A stretch of 64,000 nt of DNA, from contig JAPTJF010000089.1 in assembly GCA_029339195.1 (NCBI GenBank), positions 1 through 64,000 of the forward strand, given 5' to 3'. The position numbers and the translations under genes are program-made. The notes beneath the pieces were generated by a model, which ran no database searches, was not told the origin of the DNA, and saw only the letters and a list, made by a program, of their open reading frames with translations. Each line of letters starts with the position of its first letter. Within the stretch, counting starts at the first letter, position 1. This document shows positions 24,381 to 35,888 of the stretch, in pieces. The stretch is from Micractinium sp. NFX-FRZ. Its lineage: Eukaryota; Chlorophyta; Trebouxiophyceae; Chlorellales; Chlorellaceae.

Positions 24381-26329
24381 ATGAACTTCACGGGGCGCTT
24401 GTTTGGCGGAGGGAGCGGCCAGGTGCCTGCAGGCGGAGGAGGGGCCAAGCCGCCGCAGACCAAGATCACGCTGTCGACGGTGCGCACGGTGCTTGACGAT
24501 GCGTTCGGGGACAATAGGCGGGGGACGGAACGGGGTGCAGGGGGAAGCCTGCCGCCGCGGCCGCTGCCGCCATCAGCTTATGGCGGAAAACTGTGTGTCC
24601 TCTGCATGGGCCATGCTGCCAGCGAGCCACCTGTGCCACCGCTCATTGATCCTTCACGTGCTGCAGGCCACTGGCGTGTCTCTTGCCGGCGAGGTTCAGG
24701 AGCTGGCCCGTTCCTTGAGCAAGAGCACGGCAGCTGCCGAGAAATCTTGCCAGCGCCGGGGCGATGAGAAGACAGCCAGCGAGCTGCAAGTAGCTACTGA
24801 GCAGCTGGCTGCCCTGGCCGCCCTGGACGCTCAGTGCTTGGCCCAATACAGGGCGCTGTGCCAATGCACACTGGCGCTGCTGAACACAGCCGCAGCGGGG
24901 CCGACGGCAGAGGGGGCAACGCTGCTGCGCAAGTGTGTTGCGCGGGTGGTCGAGGGGTTCCGGCAGGCGCCCGACCTGGTGAGGCTCCTTGTGCCCTTAC
25001 TTGACCTGGTGGCCTGGTGGGGGTGGCAACGTGGAGGGCTTGATGGGTCTGTTGACTGACTCACCACCAACAAGTTGCCCTGTTGTCAGACAGACTGCTG
25101 GCGGCTTCCGTGCTGCTCGCCTGCCACCCCTCTTCAGCTCCTGCGCGTCACCCACCGTGCTGCTGCTGCCCCACGCCCGTGCAGGACCTGTGGGCCAAGG
25201 TGCTGCTGCTGGTCTGCGCCGTTGCCAGCGACCTGGCAGACGGCCGGAGGCCAGGCAAGCGACAGGTGCTGCCCTGCGCTGCAGCTGCGCTCGCATAAGG
25301 GTGCAGCTGTGGGGCTGTGACAGCAGGCAGCCCCTAGTGCCCGCTCACCTTCTGAGGGCACGTGTGCCCCCCATCCCCCGCCTCTGCAGACCTGTCCCCC
25401 TACCAGCCCACCCTGGACATCGTTGCCGAGGAGGTGGGGGCCTGGGTGGTCCCCGCAAGCGGGCCGCTTGACGCCGACCGCTCCAGCCTGCTGGCGGTGC
25501 TGGGCCTGCAGCCTGCGTCCGCCCACAGCCCTGCCTCGCTGCTGGCCCACCTGGGTAGCGCGCTCAAGCAGCCAGGATCAGGTGGGCGGGTGGCCTGGGT
25601 GATGAGGCTTCCATAGTGTCTATGCCTGGCTCTTTGCCCTGGCTACGCGCGCGTGGGCAGCACGTGCGTGCGTATTGAGCCTTGCATGCGCTGTTGTAAA
25701 CCGCCCCAGCACAGCCTCCATCCCTCTCTCCCCTGCAGCCGCTGCTGTGGTGGAGGCCCTCGCCCTCATCGCGGCCAGCAAGCTGGGTGGCATGCGTGCC
25801 CTGCGCAGGCTGGCCAAGATGTGCGAGACAAGCATACCGTCCCTGGCATCCACAGCGGCGTCGGCCACCGCCGCTGAGCGCCGGCTGGGCTGCCTGCAGG
25901 CGCCGCCAGCTACGGCGCGGCTCGCAAGGCTGAGGCCGCTGGCCGTGCAGGTGAGGGGAGCGGGAGTGGAAGGGAGGTAGGGGGCCACCCTCCAGGCTGC
26001 AATGCCCAGCGCAAGAGCGCCCTGCTGCCAGCAGGGCGGACTGTGGGGTGCCCTCCTGACTGCCGCTGCATTCTGCGTTCCACAGTCTAGGAGCCTCGCA
26101 TGCTACCATGGCGATTGTGTACAGTGTGCCCACCCCACTGCATGGTGGGTGTGCCTCTGGCAGCGTCCGCCTTTCTCTTACGTCTTGAAAAAGCCCTCCC
26201 TCTTAACCCCCGCCCCGCTGCCGCCCCGACCTCCTGTCCCCCCTCACACTGCAGGCTTTGCTGCCCTGGCGGCTGCTGTGGAGAAGCCCCATAGCCTGCC
26301 CCGAAGCCGTCCACAATCATGTCAATTAA
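24381..26329 (+). CDS. Hypothetical helical protein, 352 aa
   Basis: Not recognised. A six-exon model stays in frame: 24381-24534, 24623-24978, 25185-25254, 25390-25581, 25739-25950, 26255-26329. It starts MNFTGRLFGGGSG and has a Gly-rich N-terminus, then TLSTVRTVLDDAFGD. The remainder is almost wholly alpha-helical: QELARSLSKSTAAAEKS, CLAQYRALCQCTLALLNTA, DLWAKVLLLVCAVASDLA, LDIVAEEVGAWVVPASGPLD, ALALIAASKLGGMRALRRLA. The helical-hairpin look suggests an ARM/TPR-like or adaptor fold. The third intron only keeps the frame if a GC-AG donor (CCAG|GCAAGC at 25255) is used. The last exon (24 codons) is the least certain, because reading further in another frame gives a different C-terminus. It is divergent from the neighbouring coiled-coil gene. 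Confidence 0.55.
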
Positions 26330-26963
26330 ACCCCTCCACACATAGCGTGGCACAGACAGGCAGCCACAAGTAGAGGGGAGACCAGCGGGCGCCCAGCAGC
26401 AAGTGCGTCCACGGCACAGATGGCAGCGCTCAAGCCAGCAGTTGCTGGTTCTTAGAATAATGTGCTGTTGATAGAACCAGATGAGTCGAGCGCATGCAAT
26501 GGAACGGGCAATTAATTGGCGGTACTCAAGCAGAGGCTCCCCAAGGTGCCGTCGTGCGAGCAGAATTGCGGGGCGGCCGGAAACGCACCAAGCCATCCGG
26601 AGCCCGCTCAAATCTTGCCCTTGATTGGACCCCTCCTCCCCTCCTCTGGATTACATTACCGGCAGAGAGCAAGGCGGGACTGCAGTTCCTTGTGGTCCCC
26701 ATCGACCCAGGTTGCACTTCGGGGGGAGGCGGCCGGAACCTTCTGGCTACTGCATTGTGATACGGGTGACTCTTGCATCCCTCCTTTGTTTACCGTGAGG
26801 CGCCTCAACATAGATGCCTGTCTGGTTTCCGGCGGTGTCGATTGAACAGGCACTCCGTCCGACCGCCTAGGTCATTAACCAGCAGCGTCGCTGTTTGTCA
26901 GCTCCCACCTGGCACCCAGCCTTGCCTCGCACCTCGCCCCGACATGCTGAGCCGCATGTTGCA
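26330..26963. other. Intergenic, no gene seen
   Basis: A convergent gap between the plus-strand gene ending near 26329 and the minus-strand coiled-coil gene. Base composition is less GC-rich than the coding regions. Short open frames on both strands have no supporting splice sites or similarity. Confidence 0.5.
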
Positions 26964-28906
26964 TTACACTTGCAATTTCAAAGGTAAGCGGCTGCCGCTA
27001 TGCCCCCCAGGGGCGCTGCTGGTAGCAAGGCGCCCCGCCCCGCGGGCTTCTTTTGCAACAGGGTGAGGCTGGGATGGCGGTCGGGGCTCAACCCCTGCCC
27101 CCAGGCTGCCCAGGCTTCCCAGCTGGCTGCCAAAGGCGGCCAGCTGCAGCTGCTGGCGCTGCGCCATGCTTTGCTGCAGCAGGAACAGCACCTCCTCGTC
27201 CAGCTGCTTCTGGTCCGCCAATGCCTGCAGCAGAGCATCTAGCCGGGTGCTCAGCTGCGCTTTCTCTTCCTCCAGCCGCTGCTGCCGTTCTGGCCACCGC
27301 AGCGGGAGCCAGTAGCTGAGGCAGCCGAGGCAGCAGCTGAGCTGGTAGCAGCACCACAGGCGCTGCCTGCTGCTGCGGCACCCCTGCTGCCGCCAGCATG
27401 AAAGCGTGGTGCAGCGCCCATCGACCGACAGCAGGAGGCAGCAGCGGCCGCAGGGGAGGAGAGCGCCGGCGCAGATGAGGGCGCCGACGCTGAGGAGAGC
27501 GCTCAAGTAAAGGGATGGCAGGCGGAGCTGCAGCTACTGATGCCTGCCCCTGCTGCTCGTGGGAGGTGCTGCGGCTGGTGCCGGCTTCCCGCCAGCACCA
27601 CCACCACGTGGTGCCTGCGGAGGGGCAGGAGGTAGAAGGCATTCAGTGAGATCACTGGCGCACTACTTGGTGGGTATCCTTGCCATGGGAGAGGAGTAGG
27701 CAGTCGTGGGAGCAGGCAGGCGCATGCGACAGGCTGGCAGCCTTCCCACACGCCTCGCTGCCTGGCTGCACCTTGGAGCCCTCCCAGATGCAAGCCGCCC
27801 TCTCCATGGTCAGCCCATGGCTAATTACTACTGCAGGCGCTCCACCCCAGGCGCATGCAGCCCTCGCGCTGGTTCACAGACCCTCACACCTGGGCGCCTT
27901 CCCACACGCTCGTGCAAGGGCAGGCATTGCCTCACCTCGTGGCTCAGAAGCAGCTGCAGCAGATGCAGGGCTGTCTCCAGTGCCTCGCGGGGCTCCTGAA
28001 AGGGCTCTCCCGGCAGCAGCTCTCTCAATAAGGTGAGCACATGCTGCGAGCGCCGCACCATGGCAGGCTGCGGAAGGGCAACGACTGGAATCGAAATGGC
28101 CTGCAAGAAGCGGGTGCAGGCAGACACATGGTGGCACAGCTTAAGAGGGTTGTTGCAAGAAGCTTCAAAGGAGATGGGAAGGGCTTTAGAGGAGCAGGGC
28201 AGCAAGGTGCGCCAGGGGGCAGGTTGGGATGGGAGGGCAGAAGCTGGGGCAGGGCGGTGTAGGTGGGTGCCTTCTCAGCTGCGGCGCAGGCAGCATTGTG
28301 ATTGTTGGGTGCTGACAGTTTCCCTCTGGCAAACGTACCCAGGATGACGCCCACCCTGGTCGTGATGCTGCTCATCCTGATGTGGTGTTCCGTATACAGC
28401 ACCCAACAACCGTACGTTCACCTGGTTGTAAGCACCCAGCTGCCCCTGCAGCTGCTCCACTTCTTCTCCTTGCTTCGCGTTGGCCTGCACAAATAGTTAT
28501 GCATTTAGTATCTCTAGTGCCACTGGAATCGAATCTTGCGCCAGGTATTGTCAGCCATGGGCAGGCAGCAGCCCCATCCGTCCCCGCTTCCACCCCCATG
28601 CACCGCGACAAGCTCTTGCAGCTCCTCTACTTTCTCTTTAAGCTGTTTCGAGCAGTTTTTGTGCAGCTCGACTTCGCTCACAGCGTCAGCAAGGTCCTGC
28701 AAAAGCAATCTTGCTGGGCCAGGCAGGGAATATTCACTATCCAAGCGGCCGCAGAAGTGGGCGGGCGGGCGGGCAAGCACTCACCCAGCGGGCGGGCACT
28801 TGACACTCAGCTGCCGGCCCCACCGAGTGCACATACTTTCGCTCACCGCTTCCAGACTTCGAATGTGGGCCTCCAAGACGGCAACGTGCTGCGCCTCTGA
28901 GTTCTT
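26964..28906 (-). CDS. Second coiled-coil protein, ends unresolved
   Basis: Partial model; family not recognised. Four exons are clear and all phase 0: 28906-28847 (NSEAQHVAVLEAHIRSLEA), 28696-28604 (SEVELHKNCSKQLKEKVEEL), 28484-28422 (AKQGEEVEQLQGQLGAYNQ) and 28100-27936 (VVALPQPAMVRRSQHVLTLL... LHLLQLLLSHE). An exon opening at 27614 (APRGGGAGGKPAPAAAPP) meets a stop at 27534 unless spliced again. A further coiled coil (RQQRLEEEKAQLSTRLDALL, DEEVLFLLQQSMAQRQQ) lies at about 27290-27120 in a frame that ends at 26964, so at least one more splice is needed. I could not find the initiating ATG, which should lie between 28907 and about 29050. The build resembles the gene at 18815-24075, but I saw no clear sequence homology between the two. 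Confidence 0.5.
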
Positions 28907-29244
28907 CTAAGCCCGCGAGCAGGCTGGCGAGCCTATGCCCTTGCGGCAAGCCTGGTGGCTGCGAAGCTCTCTTGATCACTTGAAAGCAGTCAGCATCTGC
29001 GCAAATTTGTTGGCCGCCACTGTGGCATGCTGGTGCCAGCACCATTCAGAAACGCTCATTCATTATTTCTGCAGCGGTTGCATCGACGTTCGAGAAGTCG
29101 CGTTATACGGACGCAGCCAAAAGAGTTGCACAATGCACAGGTCAGAATTGGGTGGCGGGTAGCCGCACCTGCGCACCTCCCTGGGGCCGCCGAGGGGCGG
29201 TTTAGCGCCGGCATTAGCGCCGCGGGATCCGCCCGGGCTCACGA

Positions 29245-31327
29245 ATGCCGCAACCACCACCCTGCAGGACGCCTGGTGGAGCACCAACCGCCGGCGCCGG
29301 CAGCGGTGTGCACAGTGGCGCCGCTGCCCAAGTGCAGGTGTGCGCGTGTGCGTACACCGACTGGTGCTCGGGCAGTGCCTGTTGGTACAGGGATTATCTA
29401 GTGTGCCCCGAGACTACTAACTGGCCAGAGATTACAGGCTAGCAGCATCGCCATCCGCTGCCCAGCACCCACCTAACCCCTCTTGCCTTCTCGCCGCCAC
29501 GCACCTGCGCACCCCCTCCAGAGCCTGGCATCATTACAGCTCCGCTTCGTTGAGGCAGGATGCGATGAGAGGAGGCTGCGTGAGATTTTTGGGCAGGAGG
29601 CACTGACCGCCAACCCACGCTCCTGCATCAAGCTGCTGACCGGCGTGCTGCACAAGTTCCAAGGGCTGGAGTGCTGCGACCGCGCTGACATCCTGATGCA
29701 AATGTTGGAGACAGATGCTGCAGACCTGGTGCAGAAGTATGAAGTTGTCACAGGTGGGCAAGCCAGGAATTTTATTACAGAGGTCAGCCATCAAAGCAGC
29801 CTGGCCGGCCAAGCAGCACTGTCGCCGTGAGTTGCGCCTCCACATCTCCTCACCTGCCCACCGTGCCTGCCCGTCTTCTGCCCCCCACTCCTCGTTCTGG
29901 CAGACGTGTCGTGCCTGTCTGCGATGGCGTGCGCGTACTCTGCCTTTGACATGGCGGAAGATCTGGAGGAGATGGCAGACGACTTCTCCATTGGCCTGCA
30001 CGTGAGTCGGGCTGGGGTTACGCTGGGCAGCTCAGGTTGTTGGGTGCTGGCGGGACGGGGAACCCAGCAGGGCAGGGGGGCTGCCCAGCACGCCGCCACA
30101 TTTGCTTGATGCTCATGGTTTCACACGCCTGGACAGCTTAACTGAACCTCCTCTCCCTCTCTTCACACTCCATGCCGCAGGGCGCCCCCGACCCTGAGCT
30201 GGCCTCCGCTGCTGCCAAGGAGAAGGCGAGGTGCGAGAGCCTGCGCAACCAGATCGCTGCCTCCATGCGCCGCCGCAACCCCGCCCGCGGCCTCAACCTT
30301 GTGCTGGACGCTCGCAACTTCACCTCCATCCTGTCCAGCATGGGCCTGCGGGGCGACAGCGAGCAGGCCCCGGCGGTGCACTTCCTGCGGCGCGAGAACC
30401 CCAGCTGGTGCAGGTGGGATCTGGTGTTGCCTGCCCACTGCTGGCTTGGGGTATGTGGGTGGGTGGTGCGTATCACGTGGGGTGTGCAGTGGGGGCGCAG
30501 GTGCGCTGGTGGCCTGTGCTGTGCCGGTGGGCGCTGCTGCCCACGCACCTGTGGGGTGTGTTGTGCAGGATTTCGCGGCTGCCTGCTACTGCCGTCAGAT
30601 GTGCCTGCTGGTGTAGCGCACGCCCACCACCTGCACCTACTTGGCGCACTTGGAACTGCCCCTCTGACCTTTATTAAGATTCAGGTCCCAATGTGCCAAC
30701 TCCCACCTCCCCCCCGCTCCCCTTTCCACGCCCCTTGGCAGGCTGGGAGACCTGAGCTCGCTGGACCCCACCGGCCGCCACGTCCTGCGCATCGCTGCCG
30801 CCGCCGCTGCCGAGGCAGTGCTGCCTGTCCTGCTGACGCTTAAGCGGGAGCACGACATGTTTCTGGACCCCAGCGAGGACTACAGCAACGACATCTCAAA
30901 GTTGTGTGCTTACCGGGAGGAGATGTACGCTGACGCGCTGGAGCGCCTGCGCATGAATGTGACCATTCAAGGGGTGAGTTGGGGGCCAGGGTGCGAGGTA
31001 CGGGCTGAGTTGGTGTGGTTGTTGTAAGGCCTGGATGCACTGCCCGCCAGTGTTTGGAACTGTATCCTGCTGTCTGCCTCCCATACCTTGCTGCCCGCAC
31101 ATGACTTACCTTCATCTGACTTCCTCGCTTCACAGGCCCTCAAGCGGCCCGTCAACAAGTCGGTGCTCAGCCTGCGAGACAGCATGGACCGCATCGCCCC
31201 CACCCTGCTGTGCCGCCGCAAGCAGCAGCTGGACGGCAGCAGCAGCCGGCTGCACAGCCTGCTCATGCAGCGCCTCGTGGACGCATACGAGGCACTTGAA
31301 CGTGGCACTGAAGCGCGGCATGACTGA
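29245..31327 (+). CDS. Hypothetical protein, 359 aa
   Basis: Not recognised. Six exons join in frame: 29245-29337, 29522-29753, 29904-30001, 30181-30413, 30742-30973, 31136-31327. The first exon (MPQPPPCRTPGGAP...) could be a targeting sequence or disordered. The rest is helical: LRFVEAGCDERRLREIFGQE, IKLLTGVLHKFQGLECC, DMAEDLEEMADDFSIGLH, SLRNQIAASMRRRNPARGL, ISKLCAYREEMYADALERL. It ends SLLMQRLVDAYEALERGTEA with a stop at 31325-31327. That stop overlaps the ATG of the next coiled-coil ORF by 8 bases, in another frame. Either the two are translated from one transcript, or the real gene continues through an intron or sequence error not seen here. Confidence 0.6.
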
Positions 31328-32842
31328 GCTTGGCAGCGCGGTGAAGGAGCTGCAGCAGGGGCTGGCAGAGCACCGAGCAAGCACCGACAAGCGCTTCAGT
31401 CAGTTCCGTGACGACGGCCCCAAGGTTGTGGAGGCGCAGGCGAAGGAGAATGTGCTGCAGCGGCAGCAGACAGCCGCGCTGCACACTACCAAGCAGGCCT
31501 ATCGCCAGCGCACGGAGGCAGGGCAGGTGTGCCTGCATGGCACGGTGCTGCAGGGGCAGGCGGCGCAGGCGGCGCAGAGCGAGACACTGGTGCAGATCCG
31601 GGCTGACCAGCAGGGCAAGCTGGCGACAGTGCAGGCGAAGCAGGGGCGGCAGGAGGCGGCGCTGCAGGCAGTGCAGACGCGGCAGGCGGAGCAGACCACC
31701 AACCACCAGACGCTGGCCAAGGTGCGCCGGGCTGTTGGGCCGTTGGGGGCAGACTCTGCTTCGTGGTGCCATGCCTGCAATGTGTTTCTGTTGCGGGCTT
31801 ACGAGCCCCCCACCCGCACCTTGGAGACGAGTGATTGCTTCAACCCGTCGCCCTTTGTCCCGTGTGGCGTGGCAGTTGCTTGAGCACAAGAGTCCGCCTT
31901 TGGAACCATAACTAGCATGCATGGTCAAGCGCAGCAGCACGCGCGCACCTGCGCCACCCCAACTTGTCCATTGCAATGCCCCGCCCCCCACCCCTCACCC
32001 TGCAGGCTTTGGCAGAGGCAAAATGTGGGCCTGCTCTCCTCTTTCTCCCTCACTTTGCATCCAACATCTGCCTGCCTGCCTCCTGTCTTCCCGCCTTCCT
32101 CCCCCGTGCAGACGCTGGCGGAGAACTGCAGCAACACGCGCGGCCTGAAGCGCAAGGTGGGGGAGCTGGGGGAGGATATGAGCGCTGTCAAGCAGGTGCT
32201 GGACATGGAGGCGGGGTGCAACGCCAGCAACAGCAGGCCCAGCCAGGTGCGTGGTGTGAGAGCTGGTGTGTGTGGGGGGGGGGGTGAGAGATCAGGGTGT
32301 GCATGCGTGGGTGGCTGCTGCTACTCCGGCGGTGGCTGGGCACATTCTGGCGTTCCTTAGCAGGAAATCCCTGCTTTAGTGGGAAATCAGCTGTCCACGT
32401 GTCAGCTTGGGAGGCATAACCATGACTTTCAGAACAGGCCTGTGGTGAATGACTCTCATCGCTGCACACCCTTTATTGGCCCCTCCTGGGTGCGCCCCCT
32501 TTCCACCTGCAGAAGGTCAAGACGGCTGCCGCTTCTCGCAGCCCGGTGGTGCCATCCTGGCAGCCTGGCATCCTGGCAGCCTGGCCGCCTGGCGGCCTGG
32601 CGGCTGGCGCCGGTGGCAGCGGCATGTATGCTGCCTCCCCCGCCCTGGCCCGCTCCCCGCTGGCTGATGTCAACGTCATGGCGGCAATGGCACCGGCTAG
32701 CCAGCCCGGGGGGGCCTGGCTGTGCAACGGCGGCACGCCGACAGCTGCTGCAGTGCCGGGCCAGCTGGTGGTGCGGGGGCCGCAGGGCACTCCGGTGGCG
32801 CAGGTGCTGGGCGGCTTTGGCCCGTGGGGAGGCCACGCGTAG
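31320..32842 (+). CDS. Coiled-coil ORF overlapping the upstream gene
   Basis: Three exons, 31320-31721, 32112-32246 and 32513-32842, all phase 0, give 288 aa. The N-terminal ~135 residues are a long Gln/Ala-rich coiled coil (MTELGSAVKELQQGLAEHRA, QAKQGRQEAALQAVQTRQAE). They are followed by RGLKRKVGELGEDMSAVKQV and a Gly/Pro/Ala-rich tail ending GGFGPWGGHA. The ATG shares the sequence ATGACTGA with the upstream stop. If the upstream frame is really joined to this one, this is the C-terminal half of a single ~650-residue protein. A TGTAA about 320 bases past the stop fits a common 3' end. Confidence 0.55.
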
Positions 32843-34797
32843 GCAGCAGCCTGTGGGGAGCGGTGCATAGGCTGCCGCAAGGCAGGGGAGCGGCACATTG
32901 GCTGCAGCAAGGCGGGCAGCTGCTGCCGGTTGGCGGCTGTGCCATGGGGCCAGGGGAACGTTCGTCACTGCACAGCGCGCGGACATGCTTGTTTAATGTT
33001 AATTAGTGATGCTAGGATGTCATTTCAACGTATGAAATGTTACACACTGTGTGATGAGGCCCTCGCGGACCTGTGCTTCAGAGGGATGAGGCCAGCGGGA
33101 CGGGGCCCTGCAGGCCTGCAGGGCGGTCGGTGCACAGCCCGCCTGGCACGGGCTCTGTTGTAATATGTCAGCACGCCACAAGCAGCTTCTGTTTGTGCGA
33201 CACTCATCTTTGTGTGCATCGATATGCATCATGTTGTCTCACTGTGCTTACTTACTATTGGCGGCGCCTCGGTGGCTGGCCAGCGTCTTGGGGTGCGGCG
33301 GCAGGCTCGCCCGGCATAAAGTACAACCAAAGTGTCTTCGCTCGGGGAGCTGGTCTGCGCTGGAGCGTGCCGCGTCTGAGCGGTCAGGTGCACTTCACCG
33401 CCCGGCGGCCGTGCCGCCAATATGCGTCCTACTCACCTGTAGACCCTTCCTTCTGATCGGCGAGGACACCAGGGCCCTGCATGCCTTCAACATTTATGAC
33501 AAGCATGGTGAGCTTGAAACGCATATATGTGTCTTTGGGCAGCATCTTGAGCGAAGTGCTGCTAATGTCGGCAGCGGGTTGGGTGCCCCAACAAGCACCC
33601 TGGCAACCAGCTCTGCTTCTGCCAGGCCTTCCCCACCGGTTGGGCAGGGGGCGAGGGGTGGGAGGGTGGAGAGAAAGGCGGGTTGGGAAATTTTCCTGTC
33701 AGCCTAGTCCTAAGAAAGCAGGCGGCATGGATGCTGGGCGCGGCAGGGCTGAGGTGGCAGCGGGCTGCTGTCTCCCCCTGCCCATATGCCTGCCCTGCCC
33801 TGCCTCCCTCCCTCTCCTCCCTGCCCGCCCCGTGCCGCACAGCTTCGCAGGGCCTTTTCCGCCCACCGTGCACCCTGCCAGATCCCACACGTGGGTCGGG
33901 AGCAGCCTTGGCAGGCCTTACTGGGGCGGGCTGGATGTGGCAGGTACCACCAAATTGAACTGCCTGCCGGTGGCATGACATACTGAGGCAGAGCCCAGCC
34001 GCACGTGCACGCCCGCGGGAGCGACAAACCCTGCCCCGCTCACCCGCCCCCGCCCCTTCCTGAACGCCTGTCTGCCCTCTCCCCCACACATCAGAGCTAT
34101 GAGCGCTGGCCCTGCAACAGCCGCCAGGGCAGCAGCGAGGCGGCGCGGGAGGGAGCAGGCACAGCACCAAAAGCAGCCTCTGCAATGCCAGCCAGGACCA
34201 GGCAAGCAGGCAAGGAGGTGGCACTCCGGCAGGTGCCGTGGCGGCCTCGTGCCCGGCCGACAAGGAAGAGGCAGCAGCTGCTGCGCTGCCGGACCCTGCG
34301 CCCGCAGCTCTGACAGCCGCGGCGGCAGCTGCACCGACCAGCGTGTGCGCAGCAGAGGGCTGCGGCGTCAACGAGCCTGCGGCGGGTGAGTGGGCTGGTG
34401 GGATGATTGGAGCCGCTCGAGTTTTGCTTGCATCTAGGATTTGCATGTAGGATTTGGGTGGGACTGTGCAGCGAATGTGTCGTCGCCACGCAGAGCAAGT
34501 GCACGGCCTGCAAGTGAGTGAGGCGTGCGGGGCACGCTGCAAGCCATACCGGGAGGGTGGGTGGGCGGGCGGGCAGGCAGGGTGGCGAGAGCGCCCACTC
34601 CATGCGCACCGGCCTCATGTGCATGATTCGGGCTGGCCGCAAGCAACATGCCTTGCCACCGAATCCACCACCAGCGGCAGGGCCTCCCCCTGGCACACAA
34701 CAGATGTGTGTCCATCAGTCTGTGGCCCTGTCAAGAGAACGCTCCCCTCATCAGACACGGGGCCACTGCCTGCGCTGCCCTGCCCCCCTCCCCGCAG
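32843..34797. other. Mostly non-coding region
   Basis: It begins with the 3' untranslated region of the preceding gene, including TGTAA at 33159-33163. After that I see no exon I can support. Parts of 34099-34385 and 34472-34513 have cysteine-containing open frames with good donor sites and could be upstream exons of the cysteine-rich exon at 34798, but no choice of splice sites kept one frame through all of them. Confidence 0.45.
33159..33163 (+). terminator. Candidate UGUAA polyadenylation signal
   Basis: TGTAA about 320 bases after the stop codon at 32842, in the direction of transcription. It is consistent with chlorophyte 3'-end formation for the 29245-32842 transcription unit. Confidence 0.4.
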
Positions 34798-34953
34798 GGA
34801 CTCAGCGGTCCCGCCTACCAGCCTGCGTACCTGGACGGGCAAAAGACCTGCAGGCTGTGCCAGCAGGAGAGCTGCAGGGTCTGCGCCAGCACCGGCGCCT
34901 GCGCAGAGTGCGACGAGGGCTGGCGGCGTGTGGGCGGGCAATGCGTGGAGTGA
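34798..34953 (+). CDS. 3'-terminal exon of a cysteine-rich protein (partial)
   Basis: After a good acceptor (CCCGCAG at 34797) the frame reads GLSGPAYQPAYLDGQ and then a cluster of CXXC-type motifs, TCRLCQQESCRVC, GACAECDEGWRRV and GGQCVE, followed by a stop. The spacing resembles furin-like or EGF-like cysteine-rich modules of secreted or membrane proteins. A possible preceding module, CSECVVATQSKCTACK, is readable at about 34465-34515 but cannot be joined in phase with this exon as the sequence stands. Gene start and full exon set are unknown. Confidence 0.4.
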   Translation, partial: GLSGPAYQPAYLDGQKTCRLCQQESCRVCASTGACAECDEGWRRVGGQCVE

Positions 34954-35888
34954 GGCTCAACGGGCGGGCGGTCTGTTGTACTCTTGCCCTCCTCCGGACA
35001 CTCCCGACCGTGCTGGGCGGACGTGGCAGCGGCACAGCCAAGCGCTGTCGCACTGTTTTGACCCGCCAATGCCAATGCGTGTCCACTTTGCACCCACGCT
35101 TCTCTTTCTGTCACACCCTACTGGCGGCGATACTGTGCGGCGCAGCACCTGCCGCCCACCTCCCTCTGCCCTTCTCTGCTGTTGCACCCGTGGACTGTTG
35201 TTGACCTAGGACACATCCTTCATCGGGGCACACGTGTGTAACATTGCCTAGGAGGCGCAAAAGGGCATGCCGGAAGGAGTATGGATGAAAGAGGAGGGGG
35301 GCAAACGAATGTGGTTGCGGTGTTGTGGGGCAGGGGGTGGGGGGCAAGTGCGCAGTCTGTGTGGGGGGCCTGTGCATGGCTAGAGCAGGGAAGAATCAGT
35401 TTATCAGCATGCACAGCGGAGGAAAAGACGGGGTGCTTGCGTGTGCGTGTGTGTGTGCGGTGACAGCGAGCAGCAACGTGGGGACACGACAGGCACTTGG
35501 CAGAAATGCGCTCAACGCAGACGAAACGCAACAGAGGGTTGGTCGGGTGGGGGGCATGGGTGGGCACTTGAGTGACGCGGTGGGTGACGCGGTTCAGACA
35601 GGGGGTAGGGCCCAGCGGCCACGGCAGCGTGACGTACGCATGCAAGCAAGCGCATGTGCACACCGCCGTGGCACCCACGGGGGGCAGGGTGGACCGTCAG
35701 AAAATGAATCGCTCTGGGAGTTTTGTGAAGATGGGTGGAGCAACCTAGGGCAAGCAAGGGGCCAGAGCCGGGGCCCACGGAGGCGTGCACGCTACGGGGG
35801 GGCAAGGGCGCGCCCGGTTGAGAAGCGGACGCCCACGGCGGGTACGTCACGCCGCCTGCTGCGCCCCGTGCGCGCCGCCAGGTGGCGC
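34954..35888. other. Convergent intergenic region
   Basis: It lies between the cysteine-rich exon and the stop of the minus-strand pyrophosphatase gene. It should contain both 3' untranslated regions. No exon or repeat of note was found. Confidence 0.5.
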
